Assembly: GCF_001953885.1 (NCBI RefSeq)
Contig: NZ_MQUS01000026.1
Coordinates: forward strand, 4,372-68,371
Direction of reading: 5' to 3'
Source of the DNA: Streptomyces sp. IMTB 2501
Lineage (GTDB): Bacteria; Actinomycetota; Actinomycetes; Streptomycetales; Streptomycetaceae
Length of the DNA: 64,000 nucleotides
Positions 1 through 8,496 of the stretch are shown here, one piece after another. Below the pieces are notes generated by a model. The model made no database searches and was not told where the DNA came from. It saw only the letters and a program-made list of their open reading frames with translations. Every line of letters begins with the position of its first letter. Within the stretch, counting starts at the first letter, position 1. The position numbers were made by a program, and so were the translations under genes.

Positions 1-55
1 GGCCGCACCCCTTCAGCTCAGGGTGCGGCCCCGCCGCCGTACTCGTACGACGGGA

Positions 56-2380
56 CTACCCCCGCAACCCCCCGTTCCCGTTCCCCCTGCTTCCGCCGTT
101 CGTCTGCCCCTGGACGAAGTTGCCCGGGAGGGAGATCGTCGGTGCCGGGAAGGCACCGCCGCCGGTCGTGTCACCCGTGGTGCCGTCCGTTGCCCCGCCC
201 GTCAGACCGCCGATCAGGCCGCCGATCCCGCCCGTGCTGGCCCCGTTCTTGCCCCCGTCGTTCCCCCCGTGTCCTTTTCCCCGCCCGTCCCCCGGCTTCT
301 TGTTGTTGTCGTCGGGGATGTTGATCAGGTGGAAGTTCTGCGCCGGCTTGCCCGCCAGCGCGCCGGTCATCATGTCGCGCCAGATCGGGCCGGGCACCTC
401 ACCGCCGAACACCTTCTCGTGCAGGACGCCGCCGATGGTGATGTTGGTCATCTGGCGCCTGTGCTGCGGGTCGCCGACCCAGACCGCGCCCGCCATGTTC
501 GGGGTGTAGCCGACGAACCAGGCGGCGTAACGCTCGTCCGTCGTACCCGTCTTGCCCGCGCTCGGGCGGCTGCCGAGACCGGCCTCCTGGCCCGTACCGT
601 CCTCGACCACGCCCTTGAGGAGCGTGCTGATGGTGTCCGCGGTCTTCTCGGACATCGCGCGCGAGCAGGTCGACTTCGGCACGTCCAGCGGCTTCTCCTC
701 GCTGCCGACCTGCTGGGTGATCGACTCGATGGCGACCGGGGTGCAGTACATGCCGCGCGAGGCGAAGGTGGCGTACGCGTTCGCCATCGTCAGCGGCGAC
801 ACCTCCTGGGTGCCGAGCGCGATGGACGGGGCCTGGTCCAGCGTGCGGCCGTCGGCACGCTGGACGCCGATCTTCTTCGCCATCTCGGTGACGGGACAGA
901 TGCCGATGTCGCTTATCAGCTGCACGTAGTAGGTGTTGACCGACTTGGCGGTCGCTTCCTTCATGCCGTACGGGCCGTGCTCGGACTGGTTCTCGTTCGT
1001 CAGCTTGGCCGGGTTGGTCGGGTCGTTGCGCCAGACCTTGCCGTCACACGCCTGCACCGGGCTCGGGTACGTCATCTGGTATGGCGACGGGTACTGCTGG
1101 GTCGGGGGCTTGCCGCCCTCGATCGCGGCCGCCGCGACGATCGGCTTGAACGTCGAACCGCCCTGGTAGCCCGCACCGCCGCCCATGTCCGAGTTGGCGG
1201 AGAGGTTGATCTGCGTCTCGTCCTTGCCGAAGCCGTACGGGCGGGACTGGCCCATGGCGAGGATCTTGCCCGTGCCGGGCTCGACGATGGTCGCGGCCGT
1301 CGCCACCGGGTCGGACTGGTAGACGTGGTCCTTGATGGAGGCCTGTACGGATTGCTGCGCCTGTGGGTCGAGGGTCGTACGGATCGTCAGACCGCCCTGG
1401 TTCCACAGCTTCGCCCGGGCCTCCCGGGTCTTGCCGAGGACCGGGTCGTTCAGGACGACGTCGCGGACGTAGTCACAGAAGAAGCCGGCGCCCTTGACCG
1501 CGGTGATGCAGCCGTTCTTCGGCCGGCTCGGGTTCAGTCCGAGCGGCGCCTTCTTGGCCTCGTCGGCGTCCTGCTGGGAGATGTCGCCGACCTCCGCCAT
1601 CCGCTGCAGCACGACATTGCGCCGCCTGGTGGCCTCGGCCTCGTCGTTGACCGGGTCGTAGCGGCTCGGGGACTGCACGATGCCGGCCAGCAGCGCCGAT
1701 TCCTGGAGGTTCAGGTCCTTGGCATGCTTGGAGAAGTACCGCTGGGACGCGGCCTCGACGCCGTAGGCCTGCTCGCCGAAGAAGGTGATGTTCAGGTAGT
1801 TCTCGAGGATCTTCTTCTTGCCGAGCTTCTCCTCGATCTGGATCGCGTACTTCAGCTCCTTGATCTTGCGGCCGAGGGTCTGCTGGGTGGCCTGGGCGAC
1901 CTTCGTCGGGTCGTCGCCGGCCTCCTCGATGAAGTAGTTCTTCACCAGCTGCTGGGTGAGGGTGGAGGCGCCCTGGGCGACACCGCCTTGCTGCGCGTTC
2001 TTGTTCAGGGCGCGCAGCACACCCTTGAGGTCGATCGCGCCGTGCTGGTAGAAGCGCGCGTCCTCGATCGCGACGATCGCCTTCTGCATGTACGGCGAGA
2101 TGTCCTGGAGGTCCACCACCGTACGGTCGCGGGAGTAGACGCTCGCGATCTGCTGGCCCTGGTTGTCCAGGATCGTCGTGCGCTGACTGAGCTGGGGACT
2201 CTTCAGGTTGGCCGGGATCCCGTCGAAGCTCTGGACCGAGCCCTTGGCCACGAGGCCCAGCGCGCCGACCGCGGGCAGCGCGATGCCCGCCATGACGGCT
2301 CCGGCGAGCACACTGACACCGAGGAACTTGGCGGCCTGCTGTGTTGGCGACAGACCACCACCCGAGCGCTTCTTTGGCAT
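56..2380 (-). CDS. Class A penicillin-binding protein (transglycosylase/transpeptidase)
   Basis: Bifunctional peptidoglycan synthase of 774 aa, anchored in the membrane with its catalytic domains outside. It has a short cytoplasmic basic N-terminus, one membrane segment at about residues 20-42, and a GT51 glycosyltransferase domain with the EDARFYQH motif (E106) and GASTLTQQLVKNYF. The transpeptidase domain carries the nucleophile motif STFK (S409), an SVN motif and KTGTT. The C-terminus is a low-complexity Gly/Asn/Thr-rich tail, usual for actinobacterial enzymes. It reads away from wblA, the arrangement known in S. coelicolor. The ATG is followed at once by a Lys/Arg-rich start, which supports this start. 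Function is secure from the motifs; which growth phase it serves cannot be told. Confidence 0.95.
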   Translation of the reverse strand: MPKKRSGGGLSPTQQAAKFLGVSVLAGAVMAGIALPAVGALGLVAKGSVQSFDGIPANLKSPQLSQRTTILDNQGQQIASVYSRDRTVVDLQDISPYMQKAIVAIEDARFYQHGAIDLKGVLRALNKNAQQGGVAQGASTLTQQLVKNYFIEEAGDDPTKVAQATQQTLGRKIKELKYAIQIEEKLGKKKILENYLNITFFGEQAYGVEAASQRYFSKHAKDLNLQESALLAGIVQSPSRYDPVNDEAEATRRRNVVLQRMAEVGDISQQDADEAKKAPLGLNPSRPKNGCITAVKGAGFFCDYVRDVVLNDPVLGKTREARAKLWNQGGLTIRTTLDPQAQQSVQASIKDHVYQSDPVATAATIVEPGTGKILAMGQSRPYGFGKDETQINLSANSDMGGGAGYQGGSTFKPIVAAAAIEGGKPPTQQYPSPYQMTYPSPVQACDGKVWRNDPTNPAKLTNENQSEHGPYGMKEATAKSVNTYYVQLISDIGICPVTEMAKKIGVQRADGRTLDQAPSIALGTQEVSPLTMANAYATFASRGMYCTPVAIESITQQVGSEEKPLDVPKSTCSRAMSEKTADTISTLLKGVVEDGTGQEAGLGSRPSAGKTGTTDERYAAWFVGYTPNMAGAVWVGDPQHRRQMTNITIGGVLHEKVFGGEVPGPIWRDMMTGALAGKPAQNFHLINIPDDNNKKPGDGRGKGHGGNDGGKNGASTGGIGGLIGGLTGGATDGTTGDTTGGGAFPAPTISLPGNFVQGQTNGGSRGNGNGGLRG

Positions 2381-2897
2381 GGGGGCAGCCTAATCCGTAC
2401 TCCTGAGCGTTCCGAGGGAGCGGCTCCCCCCGGGATGTTCGGGTGCCGGATCGTGACGGCAGCGCGACCTGACCTGCCTACGTTTCCATTTCCCGGACAC
2501 GCGCGCAGGCCTTGGCCTAAGCTGCTCTCAACTGTCACAGCAGTACGGCCACGTATCAATACGTCCGGCGACCCCGAATCGTTCCGGGTGTACCCCGTTT
2601 TCTTACCCGGGGACGTGACCGTTCGTGAGGTGGAGGTGTCCGAATCCGCCTCCTGTGTTACCCGGCGTCCGTTGTGGCGCACCACAGCTGTCCCGGATTG
2701 CCGGGATGGTCGCGTATGTCGCCAGCTCACTCCCGCGGGTGATCTGCCGCTTACCCATAGTCCGTTCGGGCCATTCAAGATTGGGCCCGAAGGGGGTGTT
2801 GCGCTGTGCCCACCTTCCGTAACGTCCTCAACTGGCGGCGGTGAATATGCCGCTGCCGCCGTGGGGGAGCCTCGATTCGGGAGAGGACGGCGCCGGT
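2381..2897. promoter_or_regulatory. Divergent control region between the PBP gene and wblA
   Basis: About 517 nt without a convincing gene. It must hold promoters for both divergent genes; wblA in particular has a long upstream region. Visible elements are the 14-nt inverted repeat listed separately, and a short possible upstream ORF (GTG at 2796, TAA at 2820-2822, eight codons) ahead of the wblA start. The stretch just before wblA (2848-2897) is open in the wblA frame but I treat it as leader, because the conserved protein starts at MGWV and a good Shine-Dalgarno precedes it. Confidence 0.5.
2551..2564. repeat. Inverted repeat ACGTAT-CA-ATACGT, possible operator
   Basis: Perfect 6-bp arms with a 2-nt spacer in the divergent PBP/wblA region. 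Such a short A/T-containing palindrome stands out in GC-rich DNA and could be a repressor site. No regulator is assigned. Confidence 0.35.
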
Positions 2898-3236
2898 ATG
2901 GGCTGGGTAACCGACTGGAGTGCGCAGGCTGCCTGCCGCACTACCGATCCGGATGAACTGTTCGTTCAAGGAGCAGCGCAGAACAGGGCCAAGGCGGTGT
3001 GCACCGGATGTCCGGTACGCACCGAATGCCTGGCCGATGCGCTGGACAACCGCGTCGAATTCGGCGTGTGGGGAGGCATGACGGAGCGGGAGCGCCGCGC
3101 ACTGCTGCGCCGACGGCCCACCGTGACCTCCTGGCGCAGGCTGCTGGAGACAGCCCGCTTGGAGTACGAGCGTGGCGTGGGCATCGTGCCCCTCGACAGC
3201 GACGAGGTGTACGAGCACTACGCGGCGGTGAGCTGA
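2898..3236 (+). CDS. wblA: WblA, WhiB-family iron-sulfur regulator
   Basis: WhiB-like transcription factor of 112 aa. Four conserved cysteines for a [4Fe-4S] cluster are C13, C35, C38 and C44, with the CxxC pair C35/C38. The family GVWGG turn is at 56-60 and a basic patch RRALLRRR follows. Sequence and location (next to a class A PBP and two ArsA-like ATPases) match S. coelicolor wblA, a global regulator needed for aerial development and a repressor of several antibiotic pathways. The start is ATG 2898, preceded by GGGAGAGGA at about 9 nt spacing; an in-frame ATG at 2841 would add a leader-like segment and is less likely. Assignment to wblA rather than another wbl gene rests on synteny and recalled sequence. 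Confidence 0.93.
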   Translation: MGWVTDWSAQAACRTTDPDELFVQGAAQNRAKAVCTGCPVRTECLADALDNRVEFGVWGGMTERERRALLRRRPTVTSWRRLLETARLEYERGVGIVPLDSDEVYEHYAAVS

Positions 3237-3444
3237 GTACATTCCCTCTGCCGAGTGGGGAAGCGTCGATCCGGCCTACGCCTGGGGAAGCCGTGATCGG
3301 CCTTGCGGCCCTGCCGGCGGACGACAGATACATGGTGGGCCTGTGCGGGCCTGCCGCCGTGTCCGCGGGACCACCTTTGCATCCGCGTGTGTCACATGTG
3401 CCGTCCCACATGCATGCGATGCACGTGCCGTACGCGCGTGTGCC

Positions 3445-3498
3445 ACCCACGTACGTACGACTGACACCCACGCCTGCACGACAGTCACTTACGTGGGT
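3445..3498. terminator. Candidate bidirectional terminator between wblA and the ArsA pair
   Basis: Outer arms ACCCACGTA (3445-3453) and TACGTGGGT (3490-3498) are perfect reverse complements, and an inner GACTG/CAGTC pairing extends the stem. It lies in the 306-nt gap between convergent genes, where a terminator is expected. There is no clear U-tract. The rest of the gap (3237-3542) shows only alternating CGTAC/CATG-rich sequence and no gene. Confidence 0.4.
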
Positions 3499-3542
3499 AC
3501 GACCGCCACCTCATGTGCTCGCGGCCGCGTCTGCCCTGTCCG

Positions 3543-4910
3543 CTACGCCGGCTCCGCCTGCTCCGCCGCGCCCGCTGCCAGCCGGGCGCCGATGTCGCGC
3601 AGGCCCGTGAGGTCGTGGACGTCGCCGGGCAGTGCGGGCACTTCGACCACCGCCACCTCGGGGTGACGGGCGATGAAACGGTCACGCGTGCGCTGCTCGC
3701 GCGAGAGCAACTGCATGCGATCGGCGTGCAGTCGCAACAGTCCCGCGGTGAGCCGGTCGACAGGGCGCTCCGTGTCGGCGGGGGAGCCTTCCTCGGAAGC
3801 AGGGGCGTCGGTTGCGGCCGGGGATGCGGGAGATCGCGAACTGCCGTATGGGTCGGGAGAGTTACGAAGTCCAGCTTTCCCGCCCCCCTGATCCACAATG
3901 CGGGGGTCGTCAAGATTTTCGGCGGCGGCGAGCGCCCGCTCGGCCGAGAGCCGGCCCGCGTCGGTGCCATGGACCCGGTTCAGTACCAGGCCCACCAGTG
4001 GCATCTTCTCCGCGGCCAGCCGCTCCACGAAGTACGCCGCCTCACGGAGCGCGTCCCACTCCGGGGCCGCGACCACCAGAAACGCCGTACCGGGCGCCTG
4101 GAGCAGCTTGTACGTGGCGTCCGCGCGCGTGCGGAACCCGCCGAAGGTGGTGTCCATCGCGGCCACGAAGGTCTGGACGTCCTTCAGCAGCTGGCCGCCC
4201 AGCAGTTTGCCCAGGGTGCCGGTCATCATCGACATGCCGACGTTGAGGAAGGCCATGCCCGCGCGTCCGCCGAGCTTGGCGGGGGCCGTCAGCAGGCGGA
4301 TGAGGCGGCCGTCGAGGAAGGAGCCCAGCCTCTTCGGTGCGTCCAGGAAGTCCAGCGCCGAGCGGGACGGCGGGGTGTCGACCACGATCAGGTCCCACTC
4401 GTCCTTCGCGCGCAACTGGCCCAGCTTCTCCATCGCCATGTACTCCTGCGTGCCCGCGAAGCCCGCCGAGAGCGATTGGTAGAAGGGGTTGGCCAGGATC
4501 GCGGCCGCCCGCTCGGGATCCGCGTGCGCCTCCACGACCTCGTCGAAGGTGCGCTTCATGTCGAGCATCATGGCGTGCAGTTCCCCGTCGCCCTCGGTGC
4601 CCTTCACCCGCCGGGGCACGTTGTCGAGGGAGTCGATGCCCATCGACTGGGCCAGCCGCCTGGCCGGGTCGATGGTGAGGACGACCACCTTGCGGCCCCG
4701 CTCGGCCGCCCTGAGCCCGAGGGCCGCCGCGGTCGTCGTCTTGCCGACCCCGCCCGAACCGCAGCACACCACGATCCGGGTCTTCGGGTCGTCCAGCAGC
4801 GGATCGAGGTCCAGCACGCGTGCGGGGGAGAGATGCCGGACCTGCTCACGGGCCTCGGCGGACTCGCACCCCTCGGCTGTCTCCTGTGCCTCGGCCGGGT
4901 CCGGACTCAT
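3543..4910 (-). CDS. ArsA-like ATPase, second of a pair
   Basis: Anion-transporting/Get3-like P-loop ATPase of 455 aa. The deviant Walker A is GSGGVGKTT, followed by TIDPARRLAQ (switch I-like) and VVDTPPSRSALDFLD (Walker B/switch II-like). The stop of the upstream partner and this ATG overlap as ATGA (4907-4910), so the two are translationally coupled. The N-terminal 40 residues are acidic and variable, as is the stretch near the C-terminus rich in Ser/Pro/Ala. No arsenic resistance genes are nearby, so arsenite export is not supported. Paired ArsA homologues next to wblA are conserved in Streptomyces; their cargo is unknown. Confidence 0.85.
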   Translation of the reverse strand: MSPDPAEAQETAEGCESAEAREQVRHLSPARVLDLDPLLDDPKTRIVVCCGSGGVGKTTTAAALGLRAAERGRKVVVLTIDPARRLAQSMGIDSLDNVPRRVKGTEGDGELHAMMLDMKRTFDEVVEAHADPERAAAILANPFYQSLSAGFAGTQEYMAMEKLGQLRAKDEWDLIVVDTPPSRSALDFLDAPKRLGSFLDGRLIRLLTAPAKLGGRAGMAFLNVGMSMMTGTLGKLLGGQLLKDVQTFVAAMDTTFGGFRTRADATYKLLQAPGTAFLVVAAPEWDALREAAYFVERLAAEKMPLVGLVLNRVHGTDAGRLSAERALAAAENLDDPRIVDQGGGKAGLRNSPDPYGSSRSPASPAATDAPASEEGSPADTERPVDRLTAGLLRLHADRMQLLSREQRTRDRFIARHPEVAVVEVPALPGDVHDLTGLRDIGARLAAGAAEQAEPA

Positions 4911-5884
4911 GACACCCCCTGCTTCCGCAGCTCGGTGGCGAGTTCGTACAAACCCGCCAGGTCCATGCCCTCGGCGAGCAGCGGCAGTTCGCCCAGCGGG
5001 AGGTCCAGCTCGCCGAGGGCCACGCGCTGCTCCTGCTCCAGCGCGTACCGCTCGGCGTACTCCGCGGCCTGCCGCAGCAGTGGGTCCACCAGCTTCTCCG
5101 CGTTCCCGCCGCGCCGGGCCCCGCCCAGCCCGGCCGCCGACAACGCCTGTGCAACCGATGAACGCTCCACGGTCCGTACGAGTTCCAGGTCGGACGCGTC
5201 CAACACCTCCGGCCGGACCATGTTCACGATGACCCGGCCCACCGGAAGCCGTGCGGCGCGGAGTTCGGCGATGCCGTCGGCGGTCTCCTGGACCGGCATC
5301 TCCTCCAGCAGCGTCACCAGGTGCACCGCCGTCTCCGGCGACTTCAGCACCCGCATCACCGCCTGCGCCTGATTGTGTATGGGGCCGATCTTCGCGAGGC
5401 CCGCCACCTCGTCGTTCACATTCAAGAAGCGGGTGATGCGGCCGGTGGGCGGGGCGTCCATGACGACGTAGTCGTACGCGAACCGCCCCTTTTTGTCCTT
5501 GCGGCGCACGGCTTCGCACGCCTTGCCGGTCAGCAGGACGTCCCGGATACCAGGTGCGATGGTGGTGGCGAAGTCGATCGCGCCGAGCTTCTTCAGGGCG
5601 CGGCCCGCCCCGCCGAGCTTGTAGAACATCTGGAGGTAGTCCAGAAGGGCCAGTTCGGGGTCTATGGCCAGGGCATACACCTCGCCGCCCCCGGGAGCGA
5701 CCGCGATCTTCCGCTCCTCATACGGCAACGCCTCCGTCTCGAAGAGCTGGGCGATGCCCTGCCGGCCCTCGACCTCCACGAGAAGCGTCCGCTTCCCCTC
5801 GGTCGCGAGGGCCAGCGCCAGTGCGGCGGCGACCGTCGTCTTTCCGGTCCCGCCCTTGCCGCTGACGACCTGGAGCCTGCTCAC
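4907..5884 (-). CDS. ArsA-like ATPase, first of a pair
   Basis: P-loop ATPase of 325 aa with the signature GKGGTGKTT at residues 9-17, EVEGRQGIAQLFE after strand 2, and MDAPPTGRITRFL as the Walker B region. It starts with GTG at 5884 and overlaps the downstream paralogue by 4 nt. Related to ArsA/Get3 SIMIBI ATPases, which usually act as dimers; the coupling suggests these two form a heterodimer (inference). The metal- or tail-anchor-binding features of true ArsA/Get3 were not found. Confidence 0.85.
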   Translation of the reverse strand: MSRLQVVSGKGGTGKTTVAAALALALATEGKRTLLVEVEGRQGIAQLFETEALPYEERKIAVAPGGGEVYALAIDPELALLDYLQMFYKLGGAGRALKKLGAIDFATTIAPGIRDVLLTGKACEAVRRKDKKGRFAYDYVVMDAPPTGRITRFLNVNDEVAGLAKIGPIHNQAQAVMRVLKSPETAVHLVTLLEEMPVQETADGIAELRAARLPVGRVIVNMVRPEVLDASDLELVRTVERSSVAQALSAAGLGGARRGGNAEKLVDPLLRQAAEYAERYALEQEQRVALGELDLPLGELPLLAEGMDLAGLYELATELRKQGVS

Positions 5885-5927
5885 GTCTTCGAGACTAACC
5901 AGTCCGGCCGACGGGCACGCCCGGGGC

Positions 5928-5936
5928 TGTGGATAA
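5928..5936 (-). promoter_or_regulatory. Single DnaA-box-like 9-mer
   Basis: TTATCCACA on the minus strand, in the divergent gap between the ArsA pair and the DUF4177 gene. It matches the E. coli-type DnaA box exactly, but the Streptomyces form is TTGTCCACA. It could be coincidental. Confidence 0.25.
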
Positions 5937-6027
5937 CGGTCGTCACACTCGGGCCGCCCGCCCCGGGGACGGCGCCCGCCGCGGGCGGCCGCGTTCCCCG
6001 GTGGTCACAGCGGCTACAGTCGGCCCC

Positions 6028-6189
6028 ATGACCAAGTGGGAATACGCAACCGTGCCGCTGCTCGTCCATGCCACGAAGCAGATTCTGGACACCTGGGGCG
6101 AGGACGGCTGGGAGCTCGTCCAGGTCGTGCCGGGGCCCAACAACCCCGAGCAGCTCGTGGCCTACCTGAAGCGGGAGAAGCAGGCGTGA
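6028..6189 (+). CDS. DUF4177 small protein
   Basis: 53-aa protein beginning MTKWEYATVPL with the ...DGWELVQVV... core typical of DUF4177. Function unknown. A TACAGT hexamer (6014-6019) ends 8 nt before the ATG and no Shine-Dalgarno is seen, so the transcript may be leaderless. Its stop overlaps the GTG of the RidA gene (GTGA, 6186-6189), so it heads a coupled four-gene unit. Confidence 0.85.
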   Translation: MTKWEYATVPLLVHATKQILDTWGEDGWELVQVVPGPNNPEQLVAYLKREKQA

Positions 6190-6650
6190 GCGCGGTCGAG
6201 GCCAAGCTGGCCGAACTGGGCCTGACCCTGCCGGAGGTCGTACCGCCCCTGGCCGCGTACCAGCCGGCCGTCCAGTCCGGTGTGTACGTCTACACCGCCG
6301 GCCAGCTGCCGATGGTCGAGGGCAAGCTGCCGGTCACCGGCAAGGTGGGTGCCGAGGTCACGCCGGAGGAGGCCAAGGACCTGGCCCGCACCTGCGCGCT
6401 GAACGCGCTGGCCGCGGTGAAGTCCGTCGCCGGTGATCTGGACCGCATCGCGCGCGTGGTGAAGGTCGTCGGCTTCGTCGCCTCCGCGTCCGACTTCACC
6501 GGTCAGCCCGCTGTCGTCAACGGCGCCAGCGAACTGCTCGGCGAGGTCCTCGGCGACAAGGGCGTGCACGCCCGCAGCGCGGTCGGCGTCGCGGTGCTGC
6601 CCCTGGACGCGCCGGTCGAGATCGAGATCCAGGTCGAGCTCGCCCCGTAA
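6186..6650 (+). CDS. RidA/YjgF-family deaminase
   Basis: 154-aa Rid protein. Family members hydrolyse reactive enamine/imine intermediates such as 2-aminoacrylate made by PLP enzymes. The YTAGQLP segment, the central ..CALNALAAVKSV.. helix and HARSAVGVAVLPLDAPVEIE at the C-terminus fit the family. The conserved Arg before the SAVG motif is present (ARSAVG), as expected for an active RidA-type enzyme. It starts with GTG inside the DUF4177 stop. Slightly longer than the usual 125-130 aa because of an N-terminal extension, as in the actinobacterial subgroup. Confidence 0.88.
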   Translation: MSAVEAKLAELGLTLPEVVPPLAAYQPAVQSGVYVYTAGQLPMVEGKLPVTGKVGAEVTPEEAKDLARTCALNALAAVKSVAGDLDRIARVVKVVGFVASASDFTGQPAVVNGASELLGEVLGDKGVHARSAVGVAVLPLDAPVEIEIQVELAP

Positions 6651-6715
6651 CCCTGCGAACCCGCTGACCTCGGGCACCTCTCGAACATTCGCTCTCCACG
6701 GGATAGCCTCCGGCC

Positions 6716-7657
6716 ATGGCGAACGGTCAGTGGTATCCCCCGGAGTGGCCGGACCGTATCCGCGCGCTCGCGGACGGCACCCTCACCCCGGTGTCCCCGA
6801 GACGCGCGGCCACGGTTCTGCTCCTGAAGGACACCGAGTCCGGCCCGGTCGTCCACATGCTGCGCAGACGCGCCTCCATGGCCTTCGCCGGGGGCGCGTA
6901 CGCGTATCCGGGGGGCGGCGTGGACCCGCGCGACGACGACCGTCTGGTGCGCTGGGCGGGCCCCACGCGCGCGTGGTGGGCCGAGCGGCTCGGCGTCGAC
7001 GAACCGGGCGCCCAGGCGATCGTCTGCGCGGCCGTGAGGGAGACGTACGAGGAGGCGGGCGTGCTGCTCGCCGGGCCCGACGCGGACTCGGTCGTCGGCG
7101 ACACCACCGGGGACGACTGGGAGGCGGACCGGGCCGCGCTGGTCGCGCGTGAGCTGTCCTTCGCCGAGTTCCTCGACCTGCGCGGCCTGGTGCTGCGCTC
7201 GGACCTGCTGGGCGCCTGGACGCGCTGGATCACCCCGGAGTTCGAGGCCCGCCGCTACGACACCTGGTTCTTCGTGGCCGCCCTGCCGCAGGGCCAGCGC
7301 ACCCGGAACGCCTCCACGGAGGCCGACCGCACGGTGTGGATCCGCCCCGCCGAGGCCGCCGCCGGCTACGACAAGGGCGACCTGCTGATGATGCCGCCCA
7401 CCATCGCCACGCTCCGCCAGCTGACTCCGTACGCCTCCGCGGCCGCGGCGCTCGCGGCCGCCCCCGGGCGCGACATGACCCCGGTGATGGCCGGTGCCCG
7501 CCTCGTGGACGGCGAGATCGTGCTGTCCTGGCCGGGGCACGACGAGTTCACCAAGCACATTCCCACGGCCGCGACGAACGCCGAGGCGGACGTTCCGACG
7601 ACGGCCGGGCCGAGAGCGCGGACGACCGCCGAGACGAAGGGCGGAAGCCCCGCATGA
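6716..7657 (+). CDS. Nudix hydrolase-like protein (NUDT19-type)
   Basis: 313-aa protein with an N-terminal Nudix fold. It has the Gly-rich lead-in YAYPGGGVDPRDD and a Nudix helix AAVRETYEEAGVLL (the REx2EEAG core is intact). The long insert between the lead-in and the helix and the overall length resemble the NUDT19/CoA-diphosphatase-like group rather than MutT. The substrate is not deducible. The C-terminal 60 residues are Ala/Thr-rich and probably unstructured. The stop overlaps the ATG of the following gene (7654-7657). Confidence 0.8.
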   Translation: MANGQWYPPEWPDRIRALADGTLTPVSPRRAATVLLLKDTESGPVVHMLRRRASMAFAGGAYAYPGGGVDPRDDDRLVRWAGPTRAWWAERLGVDEPGAQAIVCAAVRETYEEAGVLLAGPDADSVVGDTTGDDWEADRAALVARELSFAEFLDLRGLVLRSDLLGAWTRWITPEFEARRYDTWFFVAALPQGQRTRNASTEADRTVWIRPAEAAAGYDKGDLLMMPPTIATLRQLTPYASAAAALAAAPGRDMTPVMAGARLVDGEIVLSWPGHDEFTKHIPTAATNAEADVPTTAGPRARTTAETKGGSPA

Positions 7658-8493
7658 CCGACGCAAGCGCCCTGCCGGGCCAGCCCCGCGGCCAGGTGCT
7701 CTCCGGCCCCGCCACCGAACGGGCCGTCAACGTCCTCGCGCCCAACGCCTCCGCGATGACCCTGGACGGCACCAACACCTGGATCGTCGCCGAGCCCGAC
7801 TCCCATCTCGCCGTGGTGATCGACCCGGGCCCGCTGGACGACGGCCATCTGACCAATGTCGTGAACATGGCCGAGAAGGCGGGCAAGCGCATAGCCCTGA
7901 CCCTGCTCACCCACGGCCACCCCGACCACGCCGAGGGCGCCGCCCGCTTCGCGGAACTGACCGGCACGCGCGTGCGTGCCCTCGACCCGGCCCTGCGCCT
8001 GGGCGACGAGGGCCTGGCCGCCGGGGACGTGATCACCGTCGGCGACCTGGAGCTGAGGGTCGTGCCGACCCCCGGGCACACCGCGGACTCGCTGTGCTTC
8101 CATCTCCCGGCCGACCGGGCCGTGCTGACCGGCGACACCATCCTCGGGCGCGGTACGACGGTCGTGGCGCACCCGGACGGCCGCCTGGGCGACTATCTGG
8201 ACTCGCTGCGCCGGCTGCGCTCGCTGACGGTCGACGACGGCGTGCACACGGTCCTGCCGGGGCACGGGCCGGTCCTGGAGGACGCCCAGGGCGCCGTCGA
8301 GTTCTACCTCGCCCACCGCGCCCACCGGCTCGCCCAGGTGGAGACGGCGGTCGAGGACGGCTACCGCAGCCCGGCCGAGGTCGTCGCGCATGTGTACGCC
8401 GACGTGGACCGCTCCCTGTGGCCGGCGGCGGAGCTTTCCGTACGGGCCCAGCTGGACTATCTGAGCGAGCACGGGCTGATCCAGCCGATGTGA
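7654..8493 (+). CDS. Metallo-beta-lactamase-fold hydrolase
   Basis: 279-aa MBL-fold enzyme with the metal motif THGHPDHAEG, then the downstream ligands in PTPGHTADS and LTGDTILG, and the C-terminal PGHGP. The TNTWIV stretch and a C-terminal winged-helix-like segment match the LACTB2/glyoxalase II-like branch. LACTB2 relatives are RNases, so hydrolysis of either RNA or a thioester is possible. Last gene of the DUF4177-RidA-Nudix-MBL unit; it ends 3 nt from the convergent SRPBCC gene. Confidence 0.85.
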   Translation: MTDASALPGQPRGQVLSGPATERAVNVLAPNASAMTLDGTNTWIVAEPDSHLAVVIDPGPLDDGHLTNVVNMAEKAGKRIALTLLTHGHPDHAEGAARFAELTGTRVRALDPALRLGDEGLAAGDVITVGDLELRVVPTPGHTADSLCFHLPADRAVLTGDTILGRGTTVVAHPDGRLGDYLDSLRRLRSLTVDDGVHTVLPGHGPVLEDAQGAVEFYLAHRAHRLAQVETAVEDGYRSPAEVVAHVYADVDRSLWPAAELSVRAQLDYLSEHGLIQPM

Positions 8494-8496
8494 CGC

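Noticed and set aside
23..2956. Long plus-strand frame of 977 codons
   Set aside because: Antisense shadow of the PBP gene; low-complexity Arg/Leu/Gly composition and no domain.
5928..5936. DnaA regulation of the ArsA/DUF4177 region
   Set aside because: A single E. coli-type box is not enough to claim regulation; listed only as a low-confidence site.
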